In this document: positions 6,824-14,130 of the stretch, piece after piece
Layout: each line of letters opens with the position of its first letter
Position numbering within the stretch: position 1 is the stretch's first letter
Translations under genes and position numbers: made by a program
Assembly (NCBI GenBank): GCA_023458595.1
Contig: JAEWYT010000049.1
Span: 1 to 64,000 of the forward strand
Reading direction: 5' to 3'
Source of the DNA: Pseudomonadota bacterium
GTDB lineage: Bacteria > Pseudomonadota > Alphaproteobacteria > Rhizobiales > Tepidamorphaceae
Length of the DNA stretch: 64,000 bases
Notes under the pieces: generated by a model
What the model saw: the letters and a program-made list of their open reading frames with translations, nothing else
The model's database searches: none
What the model was told of the DNA's origin: nothing

Positions 6824-7224
6824 TGGGTACGGTTGAGCGTGACGAAATCAAAATCACCGGCCTCACCATCATCAGGAACCCCCACACGGACTCGGCCGGC
6901 GGCAAGCTGTTGGCGCACTTCGATGTCGAGACGCGGGGCCTCCTGATGCGCAATGCGAGGCTTGTCAAAACGCCTCGCGGCGGGTTCGTCGCGAAGGCTC
7001 CCCGCGTCAAGGTCGACGGCAAGCCGAACGGGCTTTGGATCACGGACCCCGCCCTTGCGCACGCCGTGATGTCAGCCGCTCGCGACGTGTACCGGTTCAT
7101 GGGCGGCACGGAAGCGGAGTGGACGCCGCGCGGCAGTGACGAGCCCGAAGACGGTGACGACGGGCCTCCCCCGCCTCCGCACCACGTCGGGTTCCTGGGT
7201 GGCGAGCTTGGGGGGACGCAGTGA
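6823..7224 (+). CDS. Small SpoVG-like protein B with acidic/proline-rich tail
   Basis: 133 residues, overlapping its upstream paralogue by one base (TGATG). It shows the same pattern: IKITGLTII, LLAHFDVETRG, MRNARLV, GGFVAKAPR, LWITDPALAHAVMSAARDVYRFMGGT. A low-complexity extension follows, with acidic residues and a run of prolines and histidines. Both paralogues end in GGTQ encoded by an identical GGGGGACGCAGTGATG string that also carries the next start codon. Role unknown; DNA/RNA binding or regulation is the likeliest class. Confidence 0.5.
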   Translation: MGTVERDEIKITGLTIIRNPHTDSAGGKLLAHFDVETRGLLMRNARLVKTPRGGFVAKAPRVKVDGKPNGLWITDPALAHAVMSAARDVYRFMGGTEAEWTPRGSDEPEDGDDGPPPPPHHVGFLGGELGGTQ

Positions 7225-7451
7225 TGCAGGCGGACACGATTGCCGAAGATATCCTGAAGGGCGCCGACGCGATCGGCGCCTTTCTCGGTTTGAGCCGGCG
7301 GCAGGCCTATCACGCTGTTTCGGCCGGCCACCTACCGACCTTCAAGATCGGCGCGATTATCTGCGCCCGCAAGTCGACCCTGACAGGCTGGATCGCCGCA
7401 CAGGAAGGCGCCGCAAACGACAACGGCCCGCCCGGTGACGCGGTGCATTGA
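7224..7451 (+). CDS. AlpA/excisionase-like helix-turn-helix protein
   Basis: 75 residues containing one MerR/excisionase-type HTH: ADAIGAFLGLSRRQAYHAVSAGHL followed by the wing PTFKIGAIICARKSTLTGWI. It is coupled by TGATG to the gene before it and directly precedes the integrase. This is the position typical of AlpA-like activators and excisionases of phage satellites and genomic islands. It probably controls excision or integrase expression. Confidence 0.75.
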   Translation: MQADTIAEDILKGADAIGAFLGLSRRQAYHAVSAGHLPTFKIGAIICARKSTLTGWIAAQEGAANDNGPPGDAVH

Positions 7452-7500
7452 TGGGTATACGGATCTAGTGCAACATGCGACATGGGAATCGGAGATAGCC

Positions 7501-8682
7501 ATGTCGATAAGCAAGCGCCGATGGGTAACGAAGGGCGTCGAAAAGGAAGCGTGGGTTGTCCGCTACACTGACACGGCGGGCAAGCGACGTTTGAAGACGT
7601 TCGCGAAGAAACGAGACGCGGACGCGTTTCACGAGCAGACGAAAACGGACGTGCGAAAGGGGCTGCACGTCGCGGACAGCGCAACCGTCACTGTTGCGGA
7701 GGCCGGCAAGCTTTGGCTGGCCTCTTGCGCTGCGCACGGGCTGGAACAATCGACGCTTGAGCAGTACCGGCAACATTTGGACTTGCACATCGTCCCGCAT
7801 ATCGGAGCCGTGAAGCTTTCGAGGGTTATGCGTCCGACCGTGCGGGCATTTCAGGACTCGATGCGCGAAGCCGGGGCTTCAACCGCAATGGTCCGCAAGG
7901 TGACCGTCAGCCTTGGCAGCATATTGGCTGACTCCCAGGAGCGCGGCTTAGTCGCACACAATGCGGTTCGTGAGATCCGACGCGGGAAGGCGCAGGGAGG
8001 GCGCCAGAAGCGCAAGCTTCAAGTTGGGGTAGACATCCCTACCCCGGCCGAAGTCGGCGCCATGCTCGGCCACGCACGGCCCGGCAAATGGCGTTCTGTT
8101 CTGACGGTGGCAGCCCTCACCGGAATGCGCGCCAGTGAGCTACGCGGGCTGCGGTGGGCGGACGTTGACCTTAAGGGCCGGCTTATCCACGTCCGGCAGC
8201 GCGCGGATCGATATCGGGCCATAGGGCTACCCAAGTCGGAAGCCGGACAGCGCGCTATCCCCATCGGCGCTACGGTCGTGAACACGTTGAAGGAATGGAA
8301 GCTGGCGTGCCCCAAAGGCGAGCTTGTATTTCCAAATGCAGATGGTGCCCCCCTCGCCTCTGCCAAGCTCGCAAGCTACGTGCTGTGGCCCCCGCAAGAG
8401 GCTGCCGGCCTCACTATCGAAACGGACAAGCGCGACGCGGAAGGCCAGCCAATCCGCAGCCCGAAGTACATGGGCATGCATGCCCTGCGACATTTCTACG
8501 CGTCGTGGTGCATCAATCGGAAGGCGGACGGCGGTCTAGAGCTACCGGGAAAGGTGGTCCAGGAACGGCTTGGGCATTCCTCGATCACCATGACAATGGA
8601 CGTTTACGGTCATTTGTTCCCAAGCGGCGACAACGGCTCCGAATTGGACGCAGCCGAGAAAGCACTGTTGTCGGCAGGTTAA
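7501..8682 (+). CDS. Tyrosine-type site-specific integrase
   Basis: 393 residues; the ATG at 7501 is chosen because of GGAG in the 12 nt upstream, though the frame is open from 7435. Domains in order: an N-terminal arm-binding segment (RWVTKGVEKEAWVVRYTD), a SAM-like core-binding domain (TVAEAGKLWLASCAAHGLEQSTLEQY) and the catalytic domain. Catalytic-domain motifs are TGMRASELRGLRW (Arg I), HALRHFYASW (His-x2-Arg), LGHSSITMTMDVYGHL (His and the nucleophilic Tyr). All expected catalytic residues are present, so it should be active. It lies next to the tRNA-Cys duplicate it presumably uses. Confidence 0.92.
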   Translation: MSISKRRWVTKGVEKEAWVVRYTDTAGKRRLKTFAKKRDADAFHEQTKTDVRKGLHVADSATVTVAEAGKLWLASCAAHGLEQSTLEQYRQHLDLHIVPHIGAVKLSRVMRPTVRAFQDSMREAGASTAMVRKVTVSLGSILADSQERGLVAHNAVREIRRGKAQGGRQKRKLQVGVDIPTPAEVGAMLGHARPGKWRSVLTVAALTGMRASELRGLRWADVDLKGRLIHVRQRADRYRAIGLPKSEAGQRAIPIGATVVNTLKEWKLACPKGELVFPNADGAPLASAKLASYVLWPPQEAAGLTIETDKRDAEGQPIRSPKYMGMHALRHFYASWCINRKADGGLELPGKVVQERLGHSSITMTMDVYGHLFPSGDNGSELDAAEKALLSAG

Positions 8683-8740
8683 CGGACCTAATCGGAGGAA
8701 ATTTCCGGCCAGTCGACTATATCGAGAAAGGCCATTTCGG

Positions 8741-8759
8741 CGCGACAAGAACGCGACAA
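8741..8759 (+). repeat. Direct repeat CGCGACAA, 11-bp period (candidate integrase/excisionase arm sites)
   Basis: Two perfect 8-bp copies (8741-8748 and 8752-8759) one DNA turn apart, between the integrase stop and the attachment core. This is the usual place for arm-type or excisionase sites; binding is not shown. Confidence 0.35.
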
Positions 8760-8794
8760 AATCCAAATACTCTAATGTTCTCAATATGCGAATC

Positions 8795-8842
8795 CGGACT
8801 GCAAATCCGTATACCCCGGTTCGATTCCGGGCGTGGCCTCCA
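8795..8842 (+). other. Attachment site: 3' half of tRNA-Cys (anticodon GCA) without its 5' half
   Basis: The sequence matches a tRNA-Cys from the anticodon stem (CGGA), loop CTGCAAA with anticodon GCA at 8801-8803, through a T-arm (CCCGG/CCGGG around TTCGATT) and the 3' acceptor strand CGTGGCC, discriminator T and encoded CCA at 8840-8842. The DNA upstream cannot form a D-arm or matching acceptor strand, so no complete tRNA is present. This is the att core left at one end of a tRNA-integrated element; the functional tRNA should be at the other end. Confidence 0.85.
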
Positions 8843-8876
8843 GTTCCCTCGACAATACAAGGACCTTGCGACGGCG

Positions 8877-9236
8877 CTATTTCGCGCGGTGGTTGTCGTT
8901 GCGGCCGTTCGATTTGCCGTCTCCCCGGATTCCATTGGCCTTGCGTCCGAGATAGACCTCCGAACGCCGCCGAATGCGGCGGACAGCCGGCAGGTCGACC
9001 GACAGGATCACCAGGCCGAGCGGAATCATCCAGAAACCCAGAACCGGGAGGAACCCGAACACGCCGCCGAGGATGAGCAGCACGCCGGCGCCCAGGCGGA
9101 CATGCGGCGAATCCGGGACGCGGAACTTGCGCCCCATGATCGTGACGCGCCGGCCGCTCCCGGCGCCGTTCGGCTGTTTCCGACCGCTGCCGCCCGTGTC
9201 CGCGCTCATGGCCTCCGCCGGTTTCCGTTCTCGCAT
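8877..9236 (-). CDS. Small membrane protein, conserved hypothetical
   Basis: 119 residues. A basic, Gly-rich N-terminus is followed by two adjacent hydrophobic segments (about residues 46-80, RLGAGVLLILGGVFGFLPVL and FWMIPLGLVILSVDLP). The tail is strongly basic (VRRIRRRSEVYLGRK). The pattern resembles small two-helix membrane proteins (PGPGW-type) common in alphaproteobacteria, with positive residues on both flanks. A start at 9209 is possible, but the one at 9236 has GGAAGG upstream. No function known. It is the first host gene past the attachment site. Confidence 0.6.
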   Translation of the reverse strand: MRERKPAEAMSADTGGSGRKQPNGAGSGRRVTIMGRKFRVPDSPHVRLGAGVLLILGGVFGFLPVLGFWMIPLGLVILSVDLPAVRRIRRRSEVYLGRKANGIRGDGKSNGRNDNHRAK

Positions 9237-9363
9237 TCCGCGGTCACCTTCCGCAGTCCATCCTTGAATGCCCGGAATTTGCCCTCATCTAGGCTCGACA
9301 ACCTTTGCATCCGCGTGAAGGTTTGATATAGGCCCTGCCGTTGCGCTTCGAGCGCCCGCCAGT

Positions 9364-9438
9364 TCCCCGGTAGCTCAGTGGTAGAGCAATCGGCTGTTAA
9401 CCGATTGGTCGCTGGTTCGAATCCGGCCCGGGGAGCCA
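9364..9438 (+). tRNA. tRNA-Asn (anticodon GTT), complete
   Basis: 75 nt with CCA encoded. The acceptor stem TCCCCGG/CCGGGGA is perfect, with discriminator G. The D-arm contains AGCTCAGTGGTAGAGC, the anticodon loop CTGTTAA gives GTT, and the T-arm is GCTGG/CCGGC around TTCGAAT. It is intact and just upstream of the photolyase gene. Confidence 0.95.
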
Positions 9439-9521
9439 CCTTCCTTTCATATCGTCCCTGTCGGAAACTCCCGATCCGACGATCCGTTCGCGCGGACAGG
9501 ACGTATGAACTGCGCAAGCCG

Positions 9522-10916
9522 ATGAAAAGCCCTCACCTCGCCCGGTCGACAGAATCGGAAACTCCGGCCGCCGGCACGGGGTGCTCGCTGGTCTGGTTCC
9601 GGGACGATCTGCGGGTTTCGGACAATCCGGCCCTCGACGCTGCGGCGCGGCGAGAGCGGCCCGTCGTCGGCGTCTACGTGCTCGACGAGCAGAGCACGGG
9701 CATCCGGCCTCTCGGAGGGGCGGCGCGCTGGTGGCTGCACCACTCTCTCGAGCGCCTGGCGGAGAGCCTGGACAAACTGAACATCCCCCTCGTCCTGCGA
9801 AGAGGCCGGGCGGGAGCGATCCTGCCGGAGCTGGCCATATCGGCCGGTGCGTCCTTCGTCGCCTGGAACCGGCGTTACGGCGGCCCGGAAGCGGCCGTCG
9901 ACACGGAGGCAGAGACAACGCTGAAGGGCTTCGGCATCGCCGTCGAGAGCTTCGCGGCGAGCCTCCTGCACGAGCCGTGGAGCCTCAAGCCGGCGACGGC
10001 GCCGCACTACCGGGTCTATACGCCGTTCTGGAAGGCCGCACTTTCCGCCAGCGAGCCGCGCCGTCCCCTCCCCGCTCCCCGCGCCGTGCCGGGATTCGAG
10101 GGCGCGATCCCCTCCCAAACGCCGGAGGACTGGGGCCTGTCGCCGCGCGAGCCCGACTGGTCCGGAGGGCTCGCCGAGACGTGGGCTCCGGGCGAGGCCG
10201 GCGCTTTGGCGCGGTTCGAGCGGTTCGTCGATAGCGGCATTGCCGGGTACTCGAGACTGCGCGACCGGCCGGATCTTGGTGCCACCTCGATGCTCTCCCC
10301 GCATTTGCGCTTCGGCGAGATCAGCCCGCATCAGGTCTGGCACGCGGTACGCGGGCACGGCGAGGGAGCGGGTGCCGACAAGTTCCTCGGCGAACTCGGC
10401 TGGCGCGAGTTCTGCTGGCATCTTCTCTTTCACAATCCCGACCTCGCGACGCGCGGCCTCGACGGGCGGTTCGACGAATTCCCCTGGCGCGACGACTCTG
10501 ACGCGCTCGCGGCGTGGCAGCGCGGCCGTACCGGCTACGGGATCGTGGACGCGGGCATGCGGCAGCTCTGGACGACCGGCTGGATGCACAACCGCGTTCG
10601 CATGATCGCGGCATCGTTCCTCGTGAAGGACCTGCTCATCGACTGGCGGGCGGGCGAGGCCTGGTTCTGGGACACGCTGGTCGACGCGGACGCGGCGAAC
10701 AATCCGGCGAGCTGGCAGTGGGTCGCCGGCTGCGGGGCGGACGCCGCGCCGTTCTTCCGGGTATTCAATCCCGATCTGCAGCAGCGGAAATTCGATCCCG
10801 ACGGCGCCTATGTCGGCCGCTGGACGGGGGGCGACGTCGAGCCTGCGAAGCGCATCGTCGACCACGCCGCAGCGCGCGAGCGGGCGCTCGCTGCATTCCG
10901 GGCGACGAAGGCTTGA
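9522..10916 (+). CDS. phrB: Deoxyribodipyrimidine photolyase (class I CPD photolyase)
   Basis: 464 residues from the ATG at 9522; the frame runs upstream into tRNA-Asn, so earlier starts are rejected. It repairs UV-induced cyclobutane pyrimidine dimers using light, FAD and an antenna cofactor. The N-terminal alpha/beta antenna domain begins LVWFRDDLRVSDNPAL. The FAD-binding helical domain has SMLSPHLRFGEISP, FLGELGWREFCWHLL, GIVDAGMRQLWTTGWMHNRVRM and ANNPASWQWVAG, the conserved catalytic and substrate-binding segments. Length and motifs are normal. It converges on the ceramidase-like gene with only a few bases between the stops. Confidence 0.95.
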   Translation: MKSPHLARSTESETPAAGTGCSLVWFRDDLRVSDNPALDAAARRERPVVGVYVLDEQSTGIRPLGGAARWWLHHSLERLAESLDKLNIPLVLRRGRAGAILPELAISAGASFVAWNRRYGGPEAAVDTEAETTLKGFGIAVESFAASLLHEPWSLKPATAPHYRVYTPFWKAALSASEPRRPLPAPRAVPGFEGAIPSQTPEDWGLSPREPDWSGGLAETWAPGEAGALARFERFVDSGIAGYSRLRDRPDLGATSMLSPHLRFGEISPHQVWHAVRGHGEGAGADKFLGELGWREFCWHLLFHNPDLATRGLDGRFDEFPWRDDSDALAAWQRGRTGYGIVDAGMRQLWTTGWMHNRVRMIAASFLVKDLLIDWRAGEAWFWDTLVDADAANNPASWQWVAGCGADAAPFFRVFNPDLQQRKFDPDGAYVGRWTGGDVEPAKRIVDHAAARERALAAFRATKA

Positions 10917-10923
10917 ACGCGCT

Positions 10924-11604
10924 TCAGCGGGCCGTCGGAGCGCGGCCGGCGGGGCTCCCGGCAAGGATCATTGTCCGAATCAGGATGTAGAGCGTCACCG
11001 CGTTCAGCACGTGCCAGGCGTAGTGGGTGCCGATCGGGAACGACTCGCAAACCGCCATGTCGATCGACCGGAACGTGACCGAGACGAGGAACACGACGCC
11101 GGCGATAAGTACCGGCCTGCCGATGTCGGGCCGGCGGCGCAGTATCAGCGCGCCGACCAGCAGGATCACGAACAGCGCGGGAAGATACCCGACCGAACCG
11201 TTCAGGACATTGGAGGGAACCGCGCGGTCGATGACGATCGATATCACGAGGAACATGGCGGTAAGGACGAGCGACACCGCCAGTCCGAAGCCGAAGAACC
11301 GCCGCATGGCGAAGAAGAAGTAGACGTAGATGAAGATCGTGATCGGGATGACGTCGGCCAGGATCGACCACCGGTCGGCGAAGGTATGGAACAGGAACGA
11401 GCCGATGCCGATCGCGGTAAGGACGAGAATCAGGGCGAGCGCGGGCCAGTCCCTGGCCGACGACCGCCGCCACAGCACCAAGGCCGCGAGCGCGGCGATC
11501 AGGAAGGCCGCATTGCTCGCCGCATTCAGCGGCTCCGACCAGAACGAGGGGTCGGTCCGCTCGCAATAGATGTCGATAGATGCCGTCCAGCCCGATTCCA
11601 ACAT
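10924..11604 (-). CDS. Ceramidase-family / CREST-type integral membrane hydrolase
   Basis: 226 residues with about seven hydrophobic segments. The CREST metal-site pattern is visible: S69 and GSFLFHTFADRWSILADVIP near residues 68-87 (His73, Asp77, Asp84), and HYAWHVLN near the C-terminus (His194, His198). Three histidines plus Ser/Asp are the zinc ligands and catalytic residues of alkaline ceramidases and related membrane hydrolases. The substrate is uncertain; sphingolipids are rare in this group, so another amide- or ester-linked lipid is possible. Confidence 0.8.
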   Translation of the reverse strand: MLESGWTASIDIYCERTDPSFWSEPLNAASNAAFLIAALAALVLWRRSSARDWPALALILVLTAIGIGSFLFHTFADRWSILADVIPITIFIYVYFFFAMRRFFGFGLAVSLVLTAMFLVISIVIDRAVPSNVLNGSVGYLPALFVILLVGALILRRRPDIGRPVLIAGVVFLVSVTFRSIDMAVCESFPIGTHYAWHVLNAVTLYILIRTMILAGSPAGRAPTAR

Positions 11605-11628
11605 CGGCCTCCCGCTTGCGGGGACGCG

Positions 11629-13221
11629 TCAGGCCGCCATCCCCTGCTTCTGCTCGCCCGGATCTTCGGTCGCCGTGCCCATCGCCTCCACGAGCGCGAC
11701 ATAGGAGGGGGCCGGCAAGGGCGGGGCGAACAGATAGCCCTGCGCCGAGTCTACGCCGTGCGAACGCAGGTAGTTTACCTGATCGAGCGTTTCGACGCCT
11801 TCCGCGACGACGGCCATACCGAGATTCTTGGCGAGATCGACGAGACTGTCCACGATCGGCGCGCTCCGGGTGTCGGCCTGGATCGGGTCGATGAACAGCT
11901 TGTCGATCTTAACGATGTCCATGCCGAGCCTGTGCAGCATCGCCAGGCCCGAATGGCCGGTGCCGGCATCGTCGAGGGCGACCTTTGCGCCGATCGCCTG
12001 CAATTCGGCGATCACGCGGATGGCCGTCACGGTATCGTCGAGCGGGAAGCGCTCCGTCACCTCGAAAACGAGCTGGGAGGGGCTGATCAGGGAGCCGGAG
12101 AAAATGGTCTCGACATCGCGGACGACGTCGTCGTTCGTGAAATGATGGGCGCACAGATTGAAGGCGACCGACATCTTCGGGCGTTTCGAGTAGGCCTCGC
12201 CGAGCTCCACGATCGCCTGGCGCATGAGTTGGCGGGTGAGCGGCACGATCTGGCCGTCGGCTTCGGCCTGGGCGATGAAGGCGGCCGGTGACTGGATCGT
12301 GCCGTCCCGGCGGCGGCGGCGCACCAGAACCTCGCAGCCCTCGAGCTGCCCGGTCGTCAGATTGATGACCGGCTGGTAGTAGGGAATGAACTCGCCGGCC
12401 TTCAGGCCGTGATTGATGTCGTCGCTCGCCGACGGCCGCTGGCGGGCGATGAACACCGCGACGCCCAGAACAATCGCGGCGAAGATGCTCATCGCCACCA
12501 GTGCATAGGTCTTCAGGCTCTCGTAGTCGCGCATGACCGTCGTGCGGTCGACACGAACGTCGACGCTCAACGGATAGCGGTTGGACGTCGCGGTCGCGCC
12601 GATCGTGTCTTCGCCAAACTGATAGTCGGTATCGGTGCGGCTCGGTACGGTCTGGAACTCGGTGCCGTCGAGCAGGGTCAGCCGGGCTATGCCGGCCGAC
12701 CGCCACCTGTCCGGCAACACGTCGAGGCCGAGGCTGTTGGGCGCGAAATGGGCGACGAGCGCCCTGTCCGCGGTCGGCCGGTAGCGTAGCGCCAGCGAGC
12801 GCATGAAGGTCTGCTCGTCGGTCACCACCGAAACGTCGATCGAGCGGTTCACGGTGTCCTGCCGCGACAGCGTCCAGCGCTCCGTCTTGAAGATGGTGTC
12901 GGCGCACACCGTGGTGCCGTCCGTGTCGACTACGGCGATCTCGCGCAGCACGTAGGTATCGAAGATCGCGCGCCGCATGGCGTCGATCGCCCCGGGGTCG
13001 CAGCGCGTCGCGCCGGCGGCGGCGAGGTCGGTCAGCGAGAGCACGCCCTGATCGATCGTCACCTCGAGGTGATCGACCATCCGGCGGGCGTAGTCGCCGA
13101 GCGTCTCCTGCGCGCTGGCGACGGCGTGGTTCTCCAGATAGCGCACGAACGCCAGGGGCGGCACACCCGCGATCAGCAGGCACGACGTAATCAGAACCAG
13201 CTTTAGCGGCTTCTTCTTCAC
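11629..13221 (-). CDS. CSS-motif EAL-domain cyclic-di-GMP phosphodiesterase
   Basis: 530 residues from the GTG at 13221 (a TTG at 13275 lies upstream in frame but has no clear ribosome-binding site). An N-terminal transmembrane helix (LKLVLITSCLLIAGVPPLAF), a periplasmic domain with paired cysteines (ATRCDPG and TTVCADT, as in redox-sensing CSS domains), a second membrane helix (TYALVAMSIFAAIVLGVAVF) and a C-terminal EAL domain follow in order. The signature reads EVL in EGCEVLVRRRRRDG. Metal and catalytic segments are present: FNLCAHHF, FEVTERFPLDD, LDDAGTGHSG, IVKIDKLFID, VAEGVET. It likely degrades c-di-GMP under control of periplasmic thiol state. Confidence 0.85.
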   Translation of the reverse strand: MKKKPLKLVLITSCLLIAGVPPLAFVRYLENHAVASAQETLGDYARRMVDHLEVTIDQGVLSLTDLAAAGATRCDPGAIDAMRRAIFDTYVLREIAVVDTDGTTVCADTIFKTERWTLSRQDTVNRSIDVSVVTDEQTFMRSLALRYRPTADRALVAHFAPNSLGLDVLPDRWRSAGIARLTLLDGTEFQTVPSRTDTDYQFGEDTIGATATSNRYPLSVDVRVDRTTVMRDYESLKTYALVAMSIFAAIVLGVAVFIARQRPSASDDINHGLKAGEFIPYYQPVINLTTGQLEGCEVLVRRRRRDGTIQSPAAFIAQAEADGQIVPLTRQLMRQAIVELGEAYSKRPKMSVAFNLCAHHFTNDDVVRDVETIFSGSLISPSQLVFEVTERFPLDDTVTAIRVIAELQAIGAKVALDDAGTGHSGLAMLHRLGMDIVKIDKLFIDPIQADTRSAPIVDSLVDLAKNLGMAVVAEGVETLDQVNYLRSHGVDSAQGYLFAPPLPAPSYVALVEAMGTATEDPGEQKQGMAA

Positions 13222-13321
13222 GGCAATGGGAGCCCCAACGACGCTCGAATGATCGGTGACGCCAGTTAAGGGCAACTTAAGGTGTAGCGCCTTGAAATCT
13301 CGGCCTAATTTTTAGCCGGCG

Positions 13322-14107
13322 CTACTTCGTCTCCGCGTCCGTCGCGTCGAGAAGCTTCACGACGCGCAGAAAGCGGAAGAAGGAATTGATCATCGCGAAG
13401 GCGAACCCCTTGCGGCCACCCATGATGTGCCGGCGGAAGAAATAGTATTTGACGAAAGACAGCGGAAACTCGAACGGCAGCCGCGCCGTCAGCATCCAGC
13501 GACTCTGCTTCTTGATGCTCCTGGCCTGCAGGTCGCCGTAGGCATTGAGCTTCTCGACGAGGAAGCCGAAGGACCGGTAGGAAAAGTGCCAGGCCTCGCC
13601 CCGCAACGAAACAGGCTTCACGTCACCGGTCAGAACGGAGTCGTGGACGAGACTGTCGGAGAACCTGCCGACGCGCCGGTCGTAGAGGCGGATGCACGGG
13701 TTCACGTGCGCCCATCGGCGCGGCCGCTCGTCGCCCGGATAGACCAGCCGCATGCCGAACCGGTAGAAGGGATGGGCCGGTTCGCCGTCCCTGAACAAGG
13801 CGATGATCTCGTCGGCCAGTTCGTCGGTCACCACCTCGTCGGCGTCGATATTGAGGAGCCAGTCGTTGCGGCACTGCTCCTCGCCATAGCGCTTCTGCGG
13901 ACCGAACCCCGGCCAGTCGTGATGGATGACGCGCGCCCCGAGGCTCTCGGCCAGCGCCTGGGTGCCGTCGGTCGAACCGGAATCGATCACCACGACCTCG
14001 TCGACCCAGCCGCCGACACTCGCGATCGCCGGCCCGATGCGATCGACCTCATCGAGCGCGATGATGAAGCAGGAGACCGGCAGGCGGGTATCTCGGGTGA
14101 CGGGCAT
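13322..14107 (-). CDS. Family 2 glycosyltransferase, LPS-core/beta-1,4-glucosyltransferase type
   Basis: 261 residues from the ATG at 14107; the longer open frame upstream lies inside maeB and is not used. A GT-A fold: LPVSCFIIALDEVDRIG at the N-terminus, VVVIDSGSTDGTQALAESLGARV and the metal-binding LLNIDADEVVTDELA. The C-terminal region (SYRSFGFLVEKLNAYGDLQA and FVKYYFFRRHIMGG) matches the WaaE/KdtX-like enzymes that add a sugar to the lipopolysaccharide core. It starts 23 bp after the maeB stop and is probably co-transcribed with it. The exact sugar and acceptor are not predictable. Confidence 0.85.
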   Translation of the reverse strand: MPVTRDTRLPVSCFIIALDEVDRIGPAIASVGGWVDEVVVIDSGSTDGTQALAESLGARVIHHDWPGFGPQKRYGEEQCRNDWLLNIDADEVVTDELADEIIALFRDGEPAHPFYRFGMRLVYPGDERPRRWAHVNPCIRLYDRRVGRFSDSLVHDSVLTGDVKPVSLRGEAWHFSYRSFGFLVEKLNAYGDLQARSIKKQSRWMLTARLPFEFPLSFVKYYFFRRHIMGGRKGFAFAMINSFFRFLRVVKLLDATDAETK

Positions 14108-14130
14108 TCGTGCGACCGGTGGGGACGCCC

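Larger units (their letters stand above)
1..8842 (+). mobile_element. Integrated phage-satellite-like element, right-hand part (left end outside window)
   Basis: The element is bounded on the right by a duplicated 3' half of tRNA-Cys (8795-8842) next to a tyrosine integrase, the usual arrangement for a tRNA-targeted integrative element. Visible modules are a helicase C-terminus, an iteron cluster, small unknown genes, an HTH gene, HK97-type capsid/protease/portal genes, an AlpA-like HTH and the integrase. There is no large terminase, tail, lysis or clear lysogeny repressor here. The region also differs from the host in base composition, being AT-rich at 1380-2100 and 2600-2850. An intact tRNA-Cys would be expected at the unseen left end. 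The satellite reading is inference; a decayed prophage is the alternative. Confidence 0.8.

Noticed and set aside
8730..8842. A complete tRNA-Cys gene
   Set aside because: Only the part from the anticodon stem to CCA fits; the sequence where the D-arm and 5' acceptor strand should be (8768 onward) does not pair. Treated as an attachment duplicate.
8295..9326. Plus-strand open frame across the integrase end, attachment site and small membrane gene
   Set aside because: Overlaps strongly supported features in other frames and spans the element-host junction; no motif.
13222..13275. Upstream TTG start for the EAL protein
   Set aside because: No ribosome-binding site and it would push the membrane helix away from the N-terminus; GTG at 13221 preferred, but not proven.
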